NCBI RefSeq assembly: GCF_902498065.1
Contig: NZ_CABVIR010000007.1
Coordinates: forward strand, 186,001 to 250,000
Reading direction: 5' to 3'
DNA from: Pseudomonas fluorescens
GTDB taxonomy: Bacteria > Pseudomonadota > Gammaproteobacteria > Pseudomonadales > Pseudomonadaceae
DNA length: 64,000 nucleotides
Shown here: piece after piece, positions 36,470 through 43,950 of the stretch
Numbering within the stretch: position 1 is the stretch's first letter
Layout: every line of letters begins with the position of its first letter
Translations under genes and position numbers: made by a program
The notes under the pieces: generated by a model
The model's input: the letters and a program-made list of their open reading frames with translations, nothing else
What the model was told of the DNA's origin: nothing
Databases searched by the model: none

Positions 36470-36841
36470 TCAGCGGCTTGCGGCCAGGGTGATCGACACC
36501 GACTCGGCGAAGCGCAGCGCGTGGGGCTTGTCGACTTCGACCTCGGCGTACAGCACCGACTCATTGGCCATGACCAGATCGAGAATTTCCTGGGTCAGGC
36601 GTTCGAGCAGGGCAAAGCGATTGCCTTCCACGTGAGCGATGATCGCTTTGGTGATGGTCCGGTAATTCAGCGCGTGATCGATGTCGTTGTCACGCACCGC
36701 TTCCTGGGCGGCATACAGGATCGTCAGGTTGATCAGCACGTCCTGTTTGTTGAGGATTTCATCCTCGTTGATCCCGATGAACGTCCGCAGGCACAGGTCC
36801 TTGACCCGGATGCGTGCCATTCCTGGTTGAAGTTGTGGCAT
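36470..36841 (-). CDS. folX: Dihydroneopterin triphosphate 2'-epimerase FolX
   Basis: A 123-residue tunnelling-fold protein starting MPQLQPGMAR. It aligns from memory well with E. coli FolX (RIRVKDLCLRTFIGIN; ALNYRTITKAIIAHVE; RFALLERLTQEILD; YAEVEVDKPHALRFA). It epimerises dihydroneopterin triphosphate to dihydromonapterin triphosphate, leading to tetrahydromonapterin. It begins 2 bp after folE. Confidence 0.95.
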   Translation of the reverse strand: MPQLQPGMARIRVKDLCLRTFIGINEDEILNKQDVLINLTILYAAQEAVRDNDIDHALNYRTITKAIIAHVEGNRFALLERLTQEILDLVMANESVLYAEVEVDKPHALRFAESVSITLAASR

Positions 36842-36843
36842 TG

Positions 36844-37419
36844 CTACTTGCTCCGTCCAATCAATTGCAGGAACTCCTGACGGGTGTTGCTCGAGTCGCG
36901 GAAGGCACCGAGCATCACCGAGGTGTTCATGGTCGAATTCTGTTTCTCGACGCCGCGCATCATCATGCACATGTGCCTGGCTTCGATGACCACCGCGACA
37001 CCGGCGGCACCGGTCACCTGTTGCACCGCGTCGGCGATTTGCCGGGTGAGGTTTTCCTGGATTTGCAGGCGACGGGCGAACATGTCCACCAACCGCGCAA
37101 TCTTCGACAGACCCAGCACTTTACCCGTTGGAATATAAGCCACATGGGCCTTGCCGATGAAGGGCAGCAGGTGATGTTCGCAGAGTGAGTACAGCTCGAT
37201 GTTGTCGACAATGATCATTTCATCGTTGTCGGAGGCGAACAACGCACCGTTGACGATCTCTTCGATACTTTGATCGTAACCATGACACAGGTACTGCATG
37301 GCTTTGGCCGCGCGTGCCGGTGTATCGAGCAGTCCCTCGCGGTCGGGATTTTCACCGAGGCCGATGAGGATCTCTCGGTAGTTCTGGGACAGGCTATTCC
37401 GGGGTCGGGATAACGTCAT
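36844..37419 (-). CDS. folE: GTP cyclohydrolase I FolE
   Basis: A 191-residue type I enzyme that opens GTP to 7,8-dihydroneopterin triphosphate. Zinc-ligand and catalytic residues lie in YSLCEHHLLPFIGKAHVAYI and in EARHMCMMMRGVEKQNS; substrate residues in GKVLGLSKIARLVDMFARR. It is the middle gene of folM-folE-folX. Pseudomonads often carry a second folE for folate, so this copy may be dedicated to monapterin. Confidence 0.95.
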   Translation of the reverse strand: MTLSRPRNSLSQNYREILIGLGENPDREGLLDTPARAAKAMQYLCHGYDQSIEEIVNGALFASDNDEMIIVDNIELYSLCEHHLLPFIGKAHVAYIPTGKVLGLSKIARLVDMFARRLQIQENLTRQIADAVQQVTGAAGVAVVIEARHMCMMMRGVEKQNSTMNTSVMLGAFRDSSNTRQEFLQLIGRSK

Positions 37420-37440
37420 GAAATATCCTCGCGGGGCAAC

Positions 37441-38151
37441 TTACTTGAGGTGCCGTCCGCCGTTGACGGTCAGGGTTGTGCCGGTGACATAAGGGTTGTC
37501 GAGCAAATAACGCAGGCTCTGGTAGATCACTTCGCTGCCGGGTTCGATACCCAATGCGGATTTGGCCAAAGCCTTGGCGCGGTACGCCGCGTCGTCGTCA
37601 GGATTGAACAGTAGCAGGGCGGGGGCGATGCCGTTGACCTTGATGTCGGGCGCGTACTTCGCCGCGAAGGACAGGGTCAGGCTGTCGAGCCCGGCTTTGC
37701 TGGCGCAGTAGCCGATGTGCTTGCTGCTGCCCTTGCGTGTGACGTCATCGCTGATGTGCACGATGTCCGCCGGGGTCGAGCGTTGCAACAAGTCCGCACA
37801 GTGCAGGTTGATCAGATAGGGCGCCAGCATGTGCACGCTGAACATGCCGGTGAACGCTGCGGCGTCGGTGTCAGGCGTTTCGGCCAGCCATTGGGACGCG
37901 TTGTGGATGATCGCCCGCAGGCAGACGGTGTGGGTTTTCAGTTCGCTGATGAAGGCGAGTATCCCGCCTTCGCTGGAAAAGTCGGCGAAGATTGCCGTCG
38001 CCCCCAGATCACGCAATGCCTGTACGCCGGGGCGTTCAGTGCGATAGCTGAAGATTACCGCGTGGCCGTCTTCGAGCAATCGCTGCGCACAGTGCAGGCC
38101 GACACGCTGGCCGGCACCGGTGATGAGGATCGGGGCGGATGAAGAAGTCAT
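37441..38151 (-). CDS. folM: Dihydromonapterin reductase FolM (SDR family)
   Basis: A 236-residue short-chain dehydrogenase starting MTSSSAPILI. The NADP motif TGAGQRVG is at residues 11-18 and the catalytic YxxxK is in GYCASKAGLD. FolM reduces dihydromonapterin to tetrahydromonapterin, the phenylalanine hydroxylase cofactor in P. aeruginosa. The ATG at 38151 gives the family length; an upstream ATG adds nine basic residues. It leads the operon. Confidence 0.92.
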   Translation of the reverse strand: MTSSSAPILITGAGQRVGLHCAQRLLEDGHAVIFSYRTERPGVQALRDLGATAIFADFSSEGGILAFISELKTHTVCLRAIIHNASQWLAETPDTDAAAFTGMFSVHMLAPYLINLHCADLLQRSTPADIVHISDDVTRKGSSKHIGYCASKAGLDSLTLSFAAKYAPDIKVNGIAPALLLFNPDDDAAYRAKALAKSALGIEPGSEVIYQSLRYLLDNPYVTGTTLTVNGGRHLK

Positions 38152-38213
38152 GAACGGCTCGCGTCGCGGTAAGAGCAAAACTATACCAGCGAGCGGCCGC
38201 GTTCACCTATTGT

Positions 38214-38302
38214 GGGAGCGAGCTTGCTCGCGGTGGGGCCGTATGCTCAAACATCGATGTTGGCTGTTACACCGCTGTCGCAAGCAAGCTCGCTCCCCCA
38301 GG
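38214..38302. repeat. Imperfect REP doublet
   Basis: GTGGGAGCGAGCTTGCTCGC and the facing GCAAGCAAGCTCGCTCCCC enclose about 45 bp between folM's 5' end and the next minus-strand gene. Confidence 0.75.
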
Positions 38303-38306
38303 GTGA

Positions 38307-38876
38307 TCAGCGGTTTTGGGAGGATGGTTCAGCGGACAACGGACGTATTGGCGTGCTGTTCAGCCAGTTGGCCAGAATCCGGGTCGACAGCGGAATAAAG
38401 AAGTAGACCATCAGCGGCGTCAGGCACAGCGTGCTGATAAACACCCGAGGCAGGAGGCTCATTTCACCGAGCAACGGCCCCAGTACAAAGTTGAACAGCA
38501 ACGACACCGGGAAGAACGCCAGCCAGATCGCCACGGCCTGTTTCCAGCGCGGTGGACGTTGACCGGCCGCGCCGAACCAGCCTTCGATGCCGCTCACACG
38601 ATGTTCCGTTTTATGCGCAAACAAGTCGCTGCCGCGTGCGAGCCAGGCGGTACGCGAGGCCGAATGCTCCCACGCGTGCATGGTCTGCTCGTTGGCGAAA
38701 CGGAAAATGATCTGGAATTCGTCATCATCGGGCGGCGGGGCGAGCACGCCTGAGCCGAGATAACCCTGGAAATCGGTGGCCAGTTGTTCGCCTTCGCGTA
38801 ACCAGGCCATCAGGTCCTGATAACGTCCATCGGCGACGCGGCGCGCAACCATCAGCGTGACGGGTGAGGTAGACAT
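38307..38876 (-). CDS. Antibiotic-biosynthesis-monooxygenase-domain membrane protein
   Basis: A 189-residue protein starting MSTSPVTLMV. The N-terminal half is an ABM-like ferredoxin-fold domain (VARRVADGRYQDLMAWLREG; FQIIFRFANEQTMHAWEHS). The C-terminal half has two transmembrane helices (about residues 117-137 and 147-167). This ABM-plus-two-helix architecture is known but uncharacterised. It is divergent from the LitR-like regulator, with 211 bp between them, and so may be its target. Confidence 0.8.
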   Translation of the reverse strand: MSTSPVTLMVARRVADGRYQDLMAWLREGEQLATDFQGYLGSGVLAPPPDDDEFQIIFRFANEQTMHAWEHSASRTAWLARGSDLFAHKTEHRVSGIEGWFGAAGQRPPRWKQAVAIWLAFFPVSLLFNFVLGPLLGEMSLLPRVFISTLCLTPLMVYFFIPLSTRILANWLNSTPIRPLSAEPSSQNR

Positions 38877-38984
38877 CGTGTATCTCCGTATGACAATCGC
38901 GTCACTCCGGATAGGAGTTTCGCCAGGCACAGCGCCGGGGTGGTGGGCTGCGTCTTGGAACAAGCAAGGATTATTCCGGATTCT

Positions 38985-38999
38985 ACAGGTTCTGCCTGT
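38985..38999. promoter_or_regulatory. Small dyad in the LitR-like gene promoter region
   Basis: ACAGG-TTCTG-CCTGT (15 bp) lies about 90 bp before the regulator's ATG and 110 bp before the divergent ABM gene. MerR-family regulators bind such dyads between promoter elements, so it is a candidate operator. Confidence 0.3.
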
Positions 39000-39022
39000 G
39001 ACAATCGTCTCCCATCAATGGG

Positions 39023-39053
39023 TTGAATGATGATGGGGCAACAGAGGTAGAAT
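39023..39053 (+). promoter_or_regulatory. Candidate MerR-type promoter with 19-bp spacer
   Basis: TTGAAT (39023-39028) and TAGAAT (39048-39053) are separated by 19 bp, the long spacing typical of MerR-controlled promoters. If used, translation of the regulator must begin at the ATG at 39088 rather than 39052. Confidence 0.35.
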
Positions 39054-39087
39054 GGGATCCGATTTACACACGGAAGTTGACTGCCCT

Positions 39088-40047
39088 ATGCCTGTCATGA
39101 CTGACGATGTCGCTGGTTTGCAGCCTGTGCTTCCCCTTGAGCAGCAAGAGCTGTTTCCGATCCGGGAAGTGTCGCGGCTGACGGGCGTCAATCCGGTGAC
39201 CTTGCGGGCATGGGAGCGACGTTATGGTCTGATTCAGCCAATGCGCACCGAAAGCGGGCATCGCTTGTACGCAATGACCGATATCGAACGGGTCCGCAGC
39301 ATTCTGGGCTGGATCGAACGTGGCGTTGCCGTCAGCAAGGTCGGCAAGATTCTGGCCAAGACAGCGCCGCTTCAAGCGCTGTCGCACATTATCCCCAATG
39401 AACTGGTGCAGGCTGACTACGCGCAGTGGCAGGAACAAGTCAAAGCGGCGGTGAGCGTGTTCGACGAGGTAAAACTGGAGCAGGTCTATGGACAGATCTT
39501 TTCCAGTTACCCCTTGGCCGTGGCGTTTCAGGACATCCTGATGCCACTCTGGAAGCAACTGTTGCAATGTCATGAAGCGTTCGGTCAGGCCAGCGAGTGG
39601 TTATTCCTGGACGGTTTTTTGCGTTCACGGGTGTTACAGCGGCTGCTGCTGGTGCGCGTCATGCAACCACGGCGCGTGATTGTATGTCCCCTGAACGATC
39701 AATGTCGTGAGCTCGAACTGTTGGTCACGGCGCTGTTTTTGAGCAGTGTCGATTCGGCCATTCAACTGCTGGCGATCGGTCAACCCTTCGATGAACTGGC
39801 GCTGGTCTGCGAAAGGGTCAAGCCCCAGGCGTTGGTGCTGGTTTCCAATCACGCGCCCAGCAATGAATTGCCACGCCGTTTGAATCGTCTGGCAATGAGC
39901 CTGGATTGCCAGTTGATGCTGGCCGGTGATGTGTCGGAACTGGCGCAGGAAAGCCTGGACGGATCGTCCATTGGCTGCCTGGGTAACGAAGGATTGGTGA
40001 TGCGTCAGCGTCTGAAACAGTTCCTGGCAGGAAACCTGGATACCTGA
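39088..40047 (+). CDS. MerR-family regulator of the LitR/CarH type without B12-binding residues
   Basis: A 319-residue protein starting MPVMTDDVAG. An N-terminal MerR helix-turn-helix spans residues 22-75 (FPIREVSRLTGVNPVTLRAW, ERRYG). It is followed by a helical and a Rossmann-like domain in the CarH/LitR order. Where cobalamin-binding members have Glu-His and DxHxxG, this protein has Glu170-Trp171 and Asp204-x-Cys206-x-x-Leu, so B12 sensing is unlikely. It fits class II LitR proteins of pseudomonads, reported to work with a short LOV photosensor; a LOV gene lies 660 bp away. Confidence 0.85.
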   Translation: MPVMTDDVAGLQPVLPLEQQELFPIREVSRLTGVNPVTLRAWERRYGLIQPMRTESGHRLYAMTDIERVRSILGWIERGVAVSKVGKILAKTAPLQALSHIIPNELVQADYAQWQEQVKAAVSVFDEVKLEQVYGQIFSSYPLAVAFQDILMPLWKQLLQCHEAFGQASEWLFLDGFLRSRVLQRLLLVRVMQPRRVIVCPLNDQCRELELLVTALFLSSVDSAIQLLAIGQPFDELALVCERVKPQALVLVSNHAPSNELPRRLNRLAMSLDCQLMLAGDVSELAQESLDGSSIGCLGNEGLVMRQRLKQFLAGNLDT

Positions 40048-40048
40048 G

Positions 40049-40654
40049 TCAAAGATGCAGGGTCGGATGGGTCAGTCGATGCTGCTGAAGGATGTACTGG
40101 CGCAGGCGCTCGGTTTCGTCCTTGTCGCTCTGACTCAACTGATAGGCATAGAAGCCGTTCTCGGTTTCTTTCTCGAAGGTGCCGCGCAACGCGATACGTT
40201 CGTAGCCTGACGGGCTGAACCACAACGCGAAATGCTTGGGTGGTTTGGTCTTGTTGCGAACTTCCAGCAGAACCCCTTTGAACGACACTTCATGCACCCA
40301 CATCGTGCCGGATTGACCACCGGCATTCTCCAGTGCGACCGGTTCTTCGAGGACCAGGCGCCATGGGCGGACCAACGGCCCGTCTTCATAGATGCTGGGG
40401 ACGCCGAGACGTAAATGCAGTGCATGAAACTCGTCTTCCACCAGATGCAGCGGGAAGGTCATTTGCTGATTTTCGAAGTTGGCCTGGATCGTGACTTGCT
40501 CATGAGCAGCAAGGCGCGTGAGCAAGTCACGGATTTGCGAACCACCATTTACAAGCAGACTCGACGTCGCATCCCGCACATTGAGTTGCGGGTTGTGTTG
40601 CATGGTCTGGATAAAATCCAGTTCATCCTGGGTCAGGAGTGCGTCGCGCTGCAT
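40049..40654 (-). CDS. YcgR-like flagellar brake protein with degenerate PilZ domain
   Basis: About 201 residues from the ATG at 40654; a TTG at 40708, directly abutting the LOV stop, would add 18. The N-terminal part resembles the YcgR-N domain (VNGGSQIRDLLTRLAAHEQV). The C-terminal part has the PilZ order but with degenerate c-di-GMP motifs: RPWR instead of RxxxR and EVSFKG for DxSxxG. YcgR proteins bind c-di-GMP and slow the flagellar motor. The gene follows the LOV gene and converges with the LitR-like gene, one base apart. Confidence 0.65.
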   Translation of the reverse strand: MQRDALLTQDELDFIQTMQHNPQLNVRDATSSLLVNGGSQIRDLLTRLAAHEQVTIQANFENQQMTFPLHLVEDEFHALHLRLGVPSIYEDGPLVRPWRLVLEEPVALENAGGQSGTMWVHEVSFKGVLLEVRNKTKPPKHFALWFSPSGYERIALRGTFEKETENGFYAYQLSQSDKDETERLRQYILQQHRLTHPTLHL

Positions 40655-40698
40655 GATCGGCTCGAAAGGAAAAGTTACAAAGTCATCGGTGATTGTAG

Positions 40699-40712
40699 TT
40701 AATGACAATCAA
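40699..40712 (-). promoter_or_regulatory. Anr/FNR-like box at the LOV-ycgR junction
   Basis: On the minus strand TTGATTGTCATTAA matches TTGAT-N4-ATCAA with one mismatch, 45 bp before the likely ATG of the YcgR-like gene. A chance match cannot be excluded. Confidence 0.25.
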
Positions 40713-41185
40713 TTAGTGGTTTTGTTTGCGCCGTTCGTCGGTTTTAGTGCTGCGAGCTCGGCCTGAAGCGCCGCCACTTGTGCTTCGAGCTGCGCTACCC
40801 GCTGCTGTGTCTTGACCTGTGCGGTGACGTCCTTTTGCACACCGACAAAATAAGTCTGACCGTCGCTCGGGTTTTTCACCGTCGAAAGCGACAACTCGTT
40901 CCAGAAAGGCGTGCCGTCCTTGCGGTAGTTTCGCAGGATTTCCCGGCAGGAGCCGCCATTGCTCAACGCATTGCGGATCACGGTCAGCGCTTCCTGATCG
41001 CGGTCGCCCGATTGCAGAAAGCGGCAGTCCTGGTAGAGGATTTCTTCGCTGGTGTAACCGGTCAGGCGTTCGAACGCCGGGTTGACGTAAATCAGGATGT
41101 TGTCGTGTTCACCTTCTTTTTCGGCGATCACAACGCCGTCGTTGGAAGCGTTAATCACCATTTGCAGCAGTTGTGCGTTGATCAT
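40709..41185 (-). CDS. Short LOV-domain blue-light photoreceptor
   Basis: A 158-residue single LOV (PAS) domain protein. The photoactive Cys54 is in YQDCRFLQSGDRDQ, the flavin-adduct signature; FMN contacts continue in NYRKDGTPFWNEL and YFVGVQKDVT. A C-terminal coiled coil (about residues 124-148, VAQLEAQVAALQAELAALK) probably dimerises it. It has no effector domain, like the short LOV proteins PpSB1/PpSB2 of P. putida. A clear AAGGA site precedes the ATG. It lies upstream of a YcgR-like gene in the same direction. Confidence 0.95.
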   Translation of the reverse strand: MINAQLLQMVINASNDGVVIAEKEGEHDNILIYVNPAFERLTGYTSEEILYQDCRFLQSGDRDQEALTVIRNALSNGGSCREILRNYRKDGTPFWNELSLSTVKNPSDGQTYFVGVQKDVTAQVKTQQRVAQLEAQVAALQAELAALKPTNGANKTTN

Positions 41186-41326
41186 CGGAGAATCCTTTCC
41201 AGATTGATTGAGCGCAGCATTCTAAAAGAACTCTAGCGGCCTTCAATGCTTGATGAGAGCCAATCGCAGCTTTTTTGCTGCGGCTGTTAATATCACTCAT
41301 CTTTTTACTGCTTCAGGATCAGATTG

Positions 41327-41782
41327 ATGAAAGTCGCCATCTTTTCGGGCTCGGTGTACGGCACGGCTGAAGAAGTCGCTCGCCACGCTGCGAATATTTT
41401 GAAAACTGCGGGCTTCGAGACCTTTCACAACCCGCGCGCAAGCCTTGCCGATGTTCAGGCGTTTGGCCCCGAAGCGTTTCTGGCAGTGACGTCGACCACG
41501 GGCATGGGCGAACTGCCGGACAATCTGCAACCGTTGTATTTCGCCGTTCGCGACCAATTGCCCGCCGCCTGGCGTGGTTTGCCGGGTGCCGTGATCGGCC
41601 TGGGTGATGCGAGCTACGGCGATACGTTCTGCGGCGGCGGTGAGCTGATGCGCGAGCTGTTCGGCGAACTGGGCATCCGCGAAGTGCTGCCGATGCTGCG
41701 CCTGGACGCCAGCGAGAGCGTCACCCCGGAAACCGATGCAGAACCCTGGCTGGCGGATCTCGTCACGGCCCTGCGGGACTGA
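41327..41782 (+). CDS. Flavodoxin (MioC-like)
   Basis: A 151-residue flavodoxin starting MKVAIFSGSVYGTAEEVA, with the phosphate-binding loop SGSVYGTAE at residues 7-15 and isoalloxazine loops around TSTTGMGELPDN and LGDASYGDTFCGGG. It is an FMN electron carrier of the MioC/short flavodoxin type. It is divergent from the LOV gene (141 bp between) and overlaps the LysR gene end by 20 bp in convergent orientation. Confidence 0.9.
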   Translation: MKVAIFSGSVYGTAEEVARHAANILKTAGFETFHNPRASLADVQAFGPEAFLAVTSTTGMGELPDNLQPLYFAVRDQLPAAWRGLPGAVIGLGDASYGDTFCGGGELMRELFGELGIREVLPMLRLDASESVTPETDAEPWLADLVTALRD

Positions 41783-42659
41783 CCGGCCATTCGCGCAGCA
41801 AGGCGAGCCAGGCTTGTGCGGCTTTTGACAGGTACGCGCCCTGACGCCAGATGAATGCGATGTCCCAGCGCAGAGAGCTCGGCGCGTTCAGGGTCAGGCG
41901 CACCACGCCTGGCCGAACCAGCCCGCGAGCCACCACTCGCGGCAACAACACCACGCCTTGGCCCGCGGCCACCAGCGCCGCTAGAAAGTCCGCCTGACCG
42001 CTGCGTCCGCCTTCCTTCGGTGTAAAGCCCAATTGCTGACAGGCTTGCAGCAATCGGTCGTTGAGAACGAAGCTGCGCTGATACAGCAGAAAGGGTGTGT
42101 CGGCCAATTCCTCCAACCCGATCACCGTTTTCGTCGCCAGCGGATGATCGACCGGTAGCAGGGCATCCAGGGGTTCGTCACAAAAGGGTTGAAAGGCAAA
42201 CTGCGGGTCTCTTGTCAGCAGACTGCCACCCAGTTCCAGTTCACCGCTCAACACGGCTTGCTCGATGTTCAGGCTGCCGCCTTCGATCAACTGGATATTG
42301 ATGTTGGGATAGCGTCGCCGGTACTCGGCAAACAGTCCGGCAAACAGCGCGTCGCTGCCTAACAACGGCAAACCCAGACGTAATTCGCCACGGGCCAGTT
42401 GGCTCAGATCATCCAGCTCGTTGAGCAATTCGGTGCGCAAACGCAGCATGCCTTCGGCCCGTTGCAAAACCACGCTGCCCGCGGCAGTCAAACGTAGCTG
42501 CGAACCCAGCCGTTCGAGCAGCGGTGTACCGAGGCTCTGTTCCAGCTGAGCAACCTGCTTGCTCACGGCCGATTGGCTGATGTGCAGGGACTTGGCGGCT
42601 TGGGTAAAGCCCCCTTGATGCATGACTTCGACGAAGCTGCGTAGCTGTTTGAATTCCAT
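41763..42659 (-). CDS. LysR-family regulator divergent from cidAB (CidR-like)
   Basis: A 298-residue LysR regulator starting MEFKQLRSF; an ATG two codons earlier (42665) is equally possible. The N-terminal winged HTH is FTQAAKSLHISQSAVSKQVA. The effector domain is the usual two-lobed periplasmic-binding fold. It is divergent from the cidA-cidB pair, which CidR-type LysR proteins activate in other bacteria in response to acetate or carbon overflow. A T-N11-A operator-like dyad lies just before its start. Confidence 0.88.
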   Translation of the reverse strand: MEFKQLRSFVEVMHQGGFTQAAKSLHISQSAVSKQVAQLEQSLGTPLLERLGSQLRLTAAGSVVLQRAEGMLRLRTELLNELDDLSQLARGELRLGLPLLGSDALFAGLFAEYRRRYPNINIQLIEGGSLNIEQAVLSGELELGGSLLTRDPQFAFQPFCDEPLDALLPVDHPLATKTVIGLEELADTPFLLYQRSFVLNDRLLQACQQLGFTPKEGGRSGQADFLAALVAAGQGVVLLPRVVARGLVRPGVVRLTLNAPSSLRWDIAFIWRQGAYLSKAAQAWLALLREWPVSPAGP

Positions 42660-42666
42660 CTGCATG

Positions 42667-42681
42667 ATTCCATTTTGGAAT
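42667..42681. promoter_or_regulatory. LysR-type operator dyad
   Basis: ATTCCA-TTT-TGGAAT is a perfect 15-bp dyad containing T-N11-A, next to the LysR start and about 75 bp upstream of cidA. A -10-like TAAAAT for cidA is at 42727-42732. Confidence 0.6.
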
Positions 42682-42755
42682 GGCTTCGAGTCTAACAATT
42701 CGCTTCTGGGATAGCAGCCCGCTCCGTAAAATGGACGCCTGTGAGGACCGAAGAC

Positions 42756-43142
42756 ATGCACGCATCCACCCTGAAATACCTGGCTCGACTGACAACCGAA
42801 TTAGCCGTGTTGCTGGGCATCTACTTGCTCGGCTGCCAAATGACCCTCTGGTTTGGCTGGCCGGTTCCCGGTGGTGTCATCGGCATGCTGTTATTGCTGT
42901 TGGTATTCGCATTGGGACTGGTCAAACCGGCCGCGTTGCAAATGGGCGCCGGCCTGTTGATGGCCGAGATGCTGTTGTTCTTTATTCCGGCGTTGATGAG
43001 CCTGCTCGATTACGGCGCGCTGTTGCGCAGCGACGGTTGGCGGATTCTGCTGGTGATCGGCATCAGTACGCTGATGGTGATGCTGGTCACGGCGTTTACC
43101 GTGGAGCTGGTGGTACGGTGGAGGAGGTCCCGTGAAGCTTGA
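42756..43142 (+). CDS. cidA: CidA/LrgA holin-like protein
   Basis: A 128-residue membrane protein with four hydrophobic segments and the family motif FGWPVPGGVIGMLLLLLVFA. A GAGG site precedes the ATG at 42756. CidA/LrgA proteins act like holins, modulating murein hydrolase activity and metabolite export (pyruvate in some bacteria). It overlaps cidB by 11 bp. Confidence 0.88.
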   Translation: MHASTLKYLARLTTELAVLLGIYLLGCQMTLWFGWPVPGGVIGMLLLLLVFALGLVKPAALQMGAGLLMAEMLLFFIPALMSLLDYGALLRSDGWRILLVIGISTLMVMLVTAFTVELVVRWRRSREA

Positions 43143-43818
43143 ACTGATGCCGGTGTTCTGGCTGGCCTTCACGCTGCTGGCCTATCTGTTCAGCCGCTGG
43201 ATCTATCGCCGCACCGGCCGCTACTTGTTGTCGCCGCTGATTTTGGTCCCGGCCCTGCTGTTGACGCTCGCCGTGCCGCTGCATACCGCATACGCCGAAT
43301 ACGCCAGCAACACCCATTGGCTGATGCTGATGCTGGGGCCGGTCACGGTCGCCTTCGCAGTGCCGATCTGGCAGCAACGGCAGATGTTGATACGGCATTG
43401 GTCGGCGTTGCTGTTGGGAATGCTGGCGGGGAGTGCTGCGTCCATCGGCAGCTCGTTTGGCCTGGCCAAAGCGCTGGCACTGGACAGCGCGGTGACGATG
43501 TCGCTGGTGCCGCGTTCGATCACCACGCCGTTTGCCATGCCACTGGCTCATGATCTGGGCGGCGTACCGGAACTGACGGCGGTGTTCGTGATGTTCACCG
43601 GTGTGTTTGGCGCGATGCTCGGCGGCATTTTGCTCAAGTGGCTGCCGTTGCGCAGCGCCTTGGCTCGGGGGGCATTATTTGGCGTCGGCGCTCACGGTGC
43701 CGGGGTCAGCCGGGCGCATGAAGTAGGGGGGGAGGAAGGCTCGGTCGCGGGGCTGGTCATGGTGCTGACGGGGTTGCTGAATCTGTTCGCTGCGCCTTTG
43801 CTGGCGGCGGTACTTTGA
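43132..43818 (+). CDS. cidB: CidB/LrgB family membrane protein
   Basis: A 228-residue polytopic protein with the LrgB signature SVTMSLVPRSITTPFA-like segment (AVTMSLVPRSITTPFAMPLA) and GAHGAGVSRAHEVGGEEGSV near the C-terminus. It partners CidA in the inner membrane. The 11-bp overlap with cidA indicates coupling. Confidence 0.9.
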   Translation: MKLELMPVFWLAFTLLAYLFSRWIYRRTGRYLLSPLILVPALLLTLAVPLHTAYAEYASNTHWLMLMLGPVTVAFAVPIWQQRQMLIRHWSALLLGMLAGSAASIGSSFGLAKALALDSAVTMSLVPRSITTPFAMPLAHDLGGVPELTAVFVMFTGVFGAMLGGILLKWLPLRSALARGALFGVGAHGAGVSRAHEVGGEEGSVAGLVMVLTGLLNLFAAPLLAAVL

Positions 43819-43950
43819 CATGGATCCAAGCTACTTGGCGCACTGACTCGCTAGGCCATCAAGCTGGCTGCCAATGCAACTACACGAACCCCGGGGGGCT
43901 GACTAGACTGCTACACGTGAGCAAAATTATAAGAACAGGAGTTCCTTGCC

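Noticed and set aside
39052..39087. Upstream ATG of the LitR-like gene
   Set aside because: It overlaps the candidate -10 element and the 12 extra residues look non-coding; the ATG at 39088 is preferred.
38889..40710. Three copies of TGACAATC near the LitR and LOV genes (38890, 38999, 40703)
   Set aside because: Another copy lies inside gabT, the spacing to promoters differs and flanking bases are not conserved, so a shared operator is not supported.
41248..41280. Hairpin AGCC-N-CGCAGC-TTTTTT-GCTGCGGCT between the LOV and flavodoxin genes
   Set aside because: The T-run is in the loop and not after the stem, so it is not a terminator. It could be structural, but no role can be supported.
43838..43870. 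Possible sigma-54 promoter before the class II aldolase gene (TTGGCGCA...CGC)
   Set aside because: The distance between the GG and GC elements is 11 instead of the required 10 bases, and the bases around them are poor.
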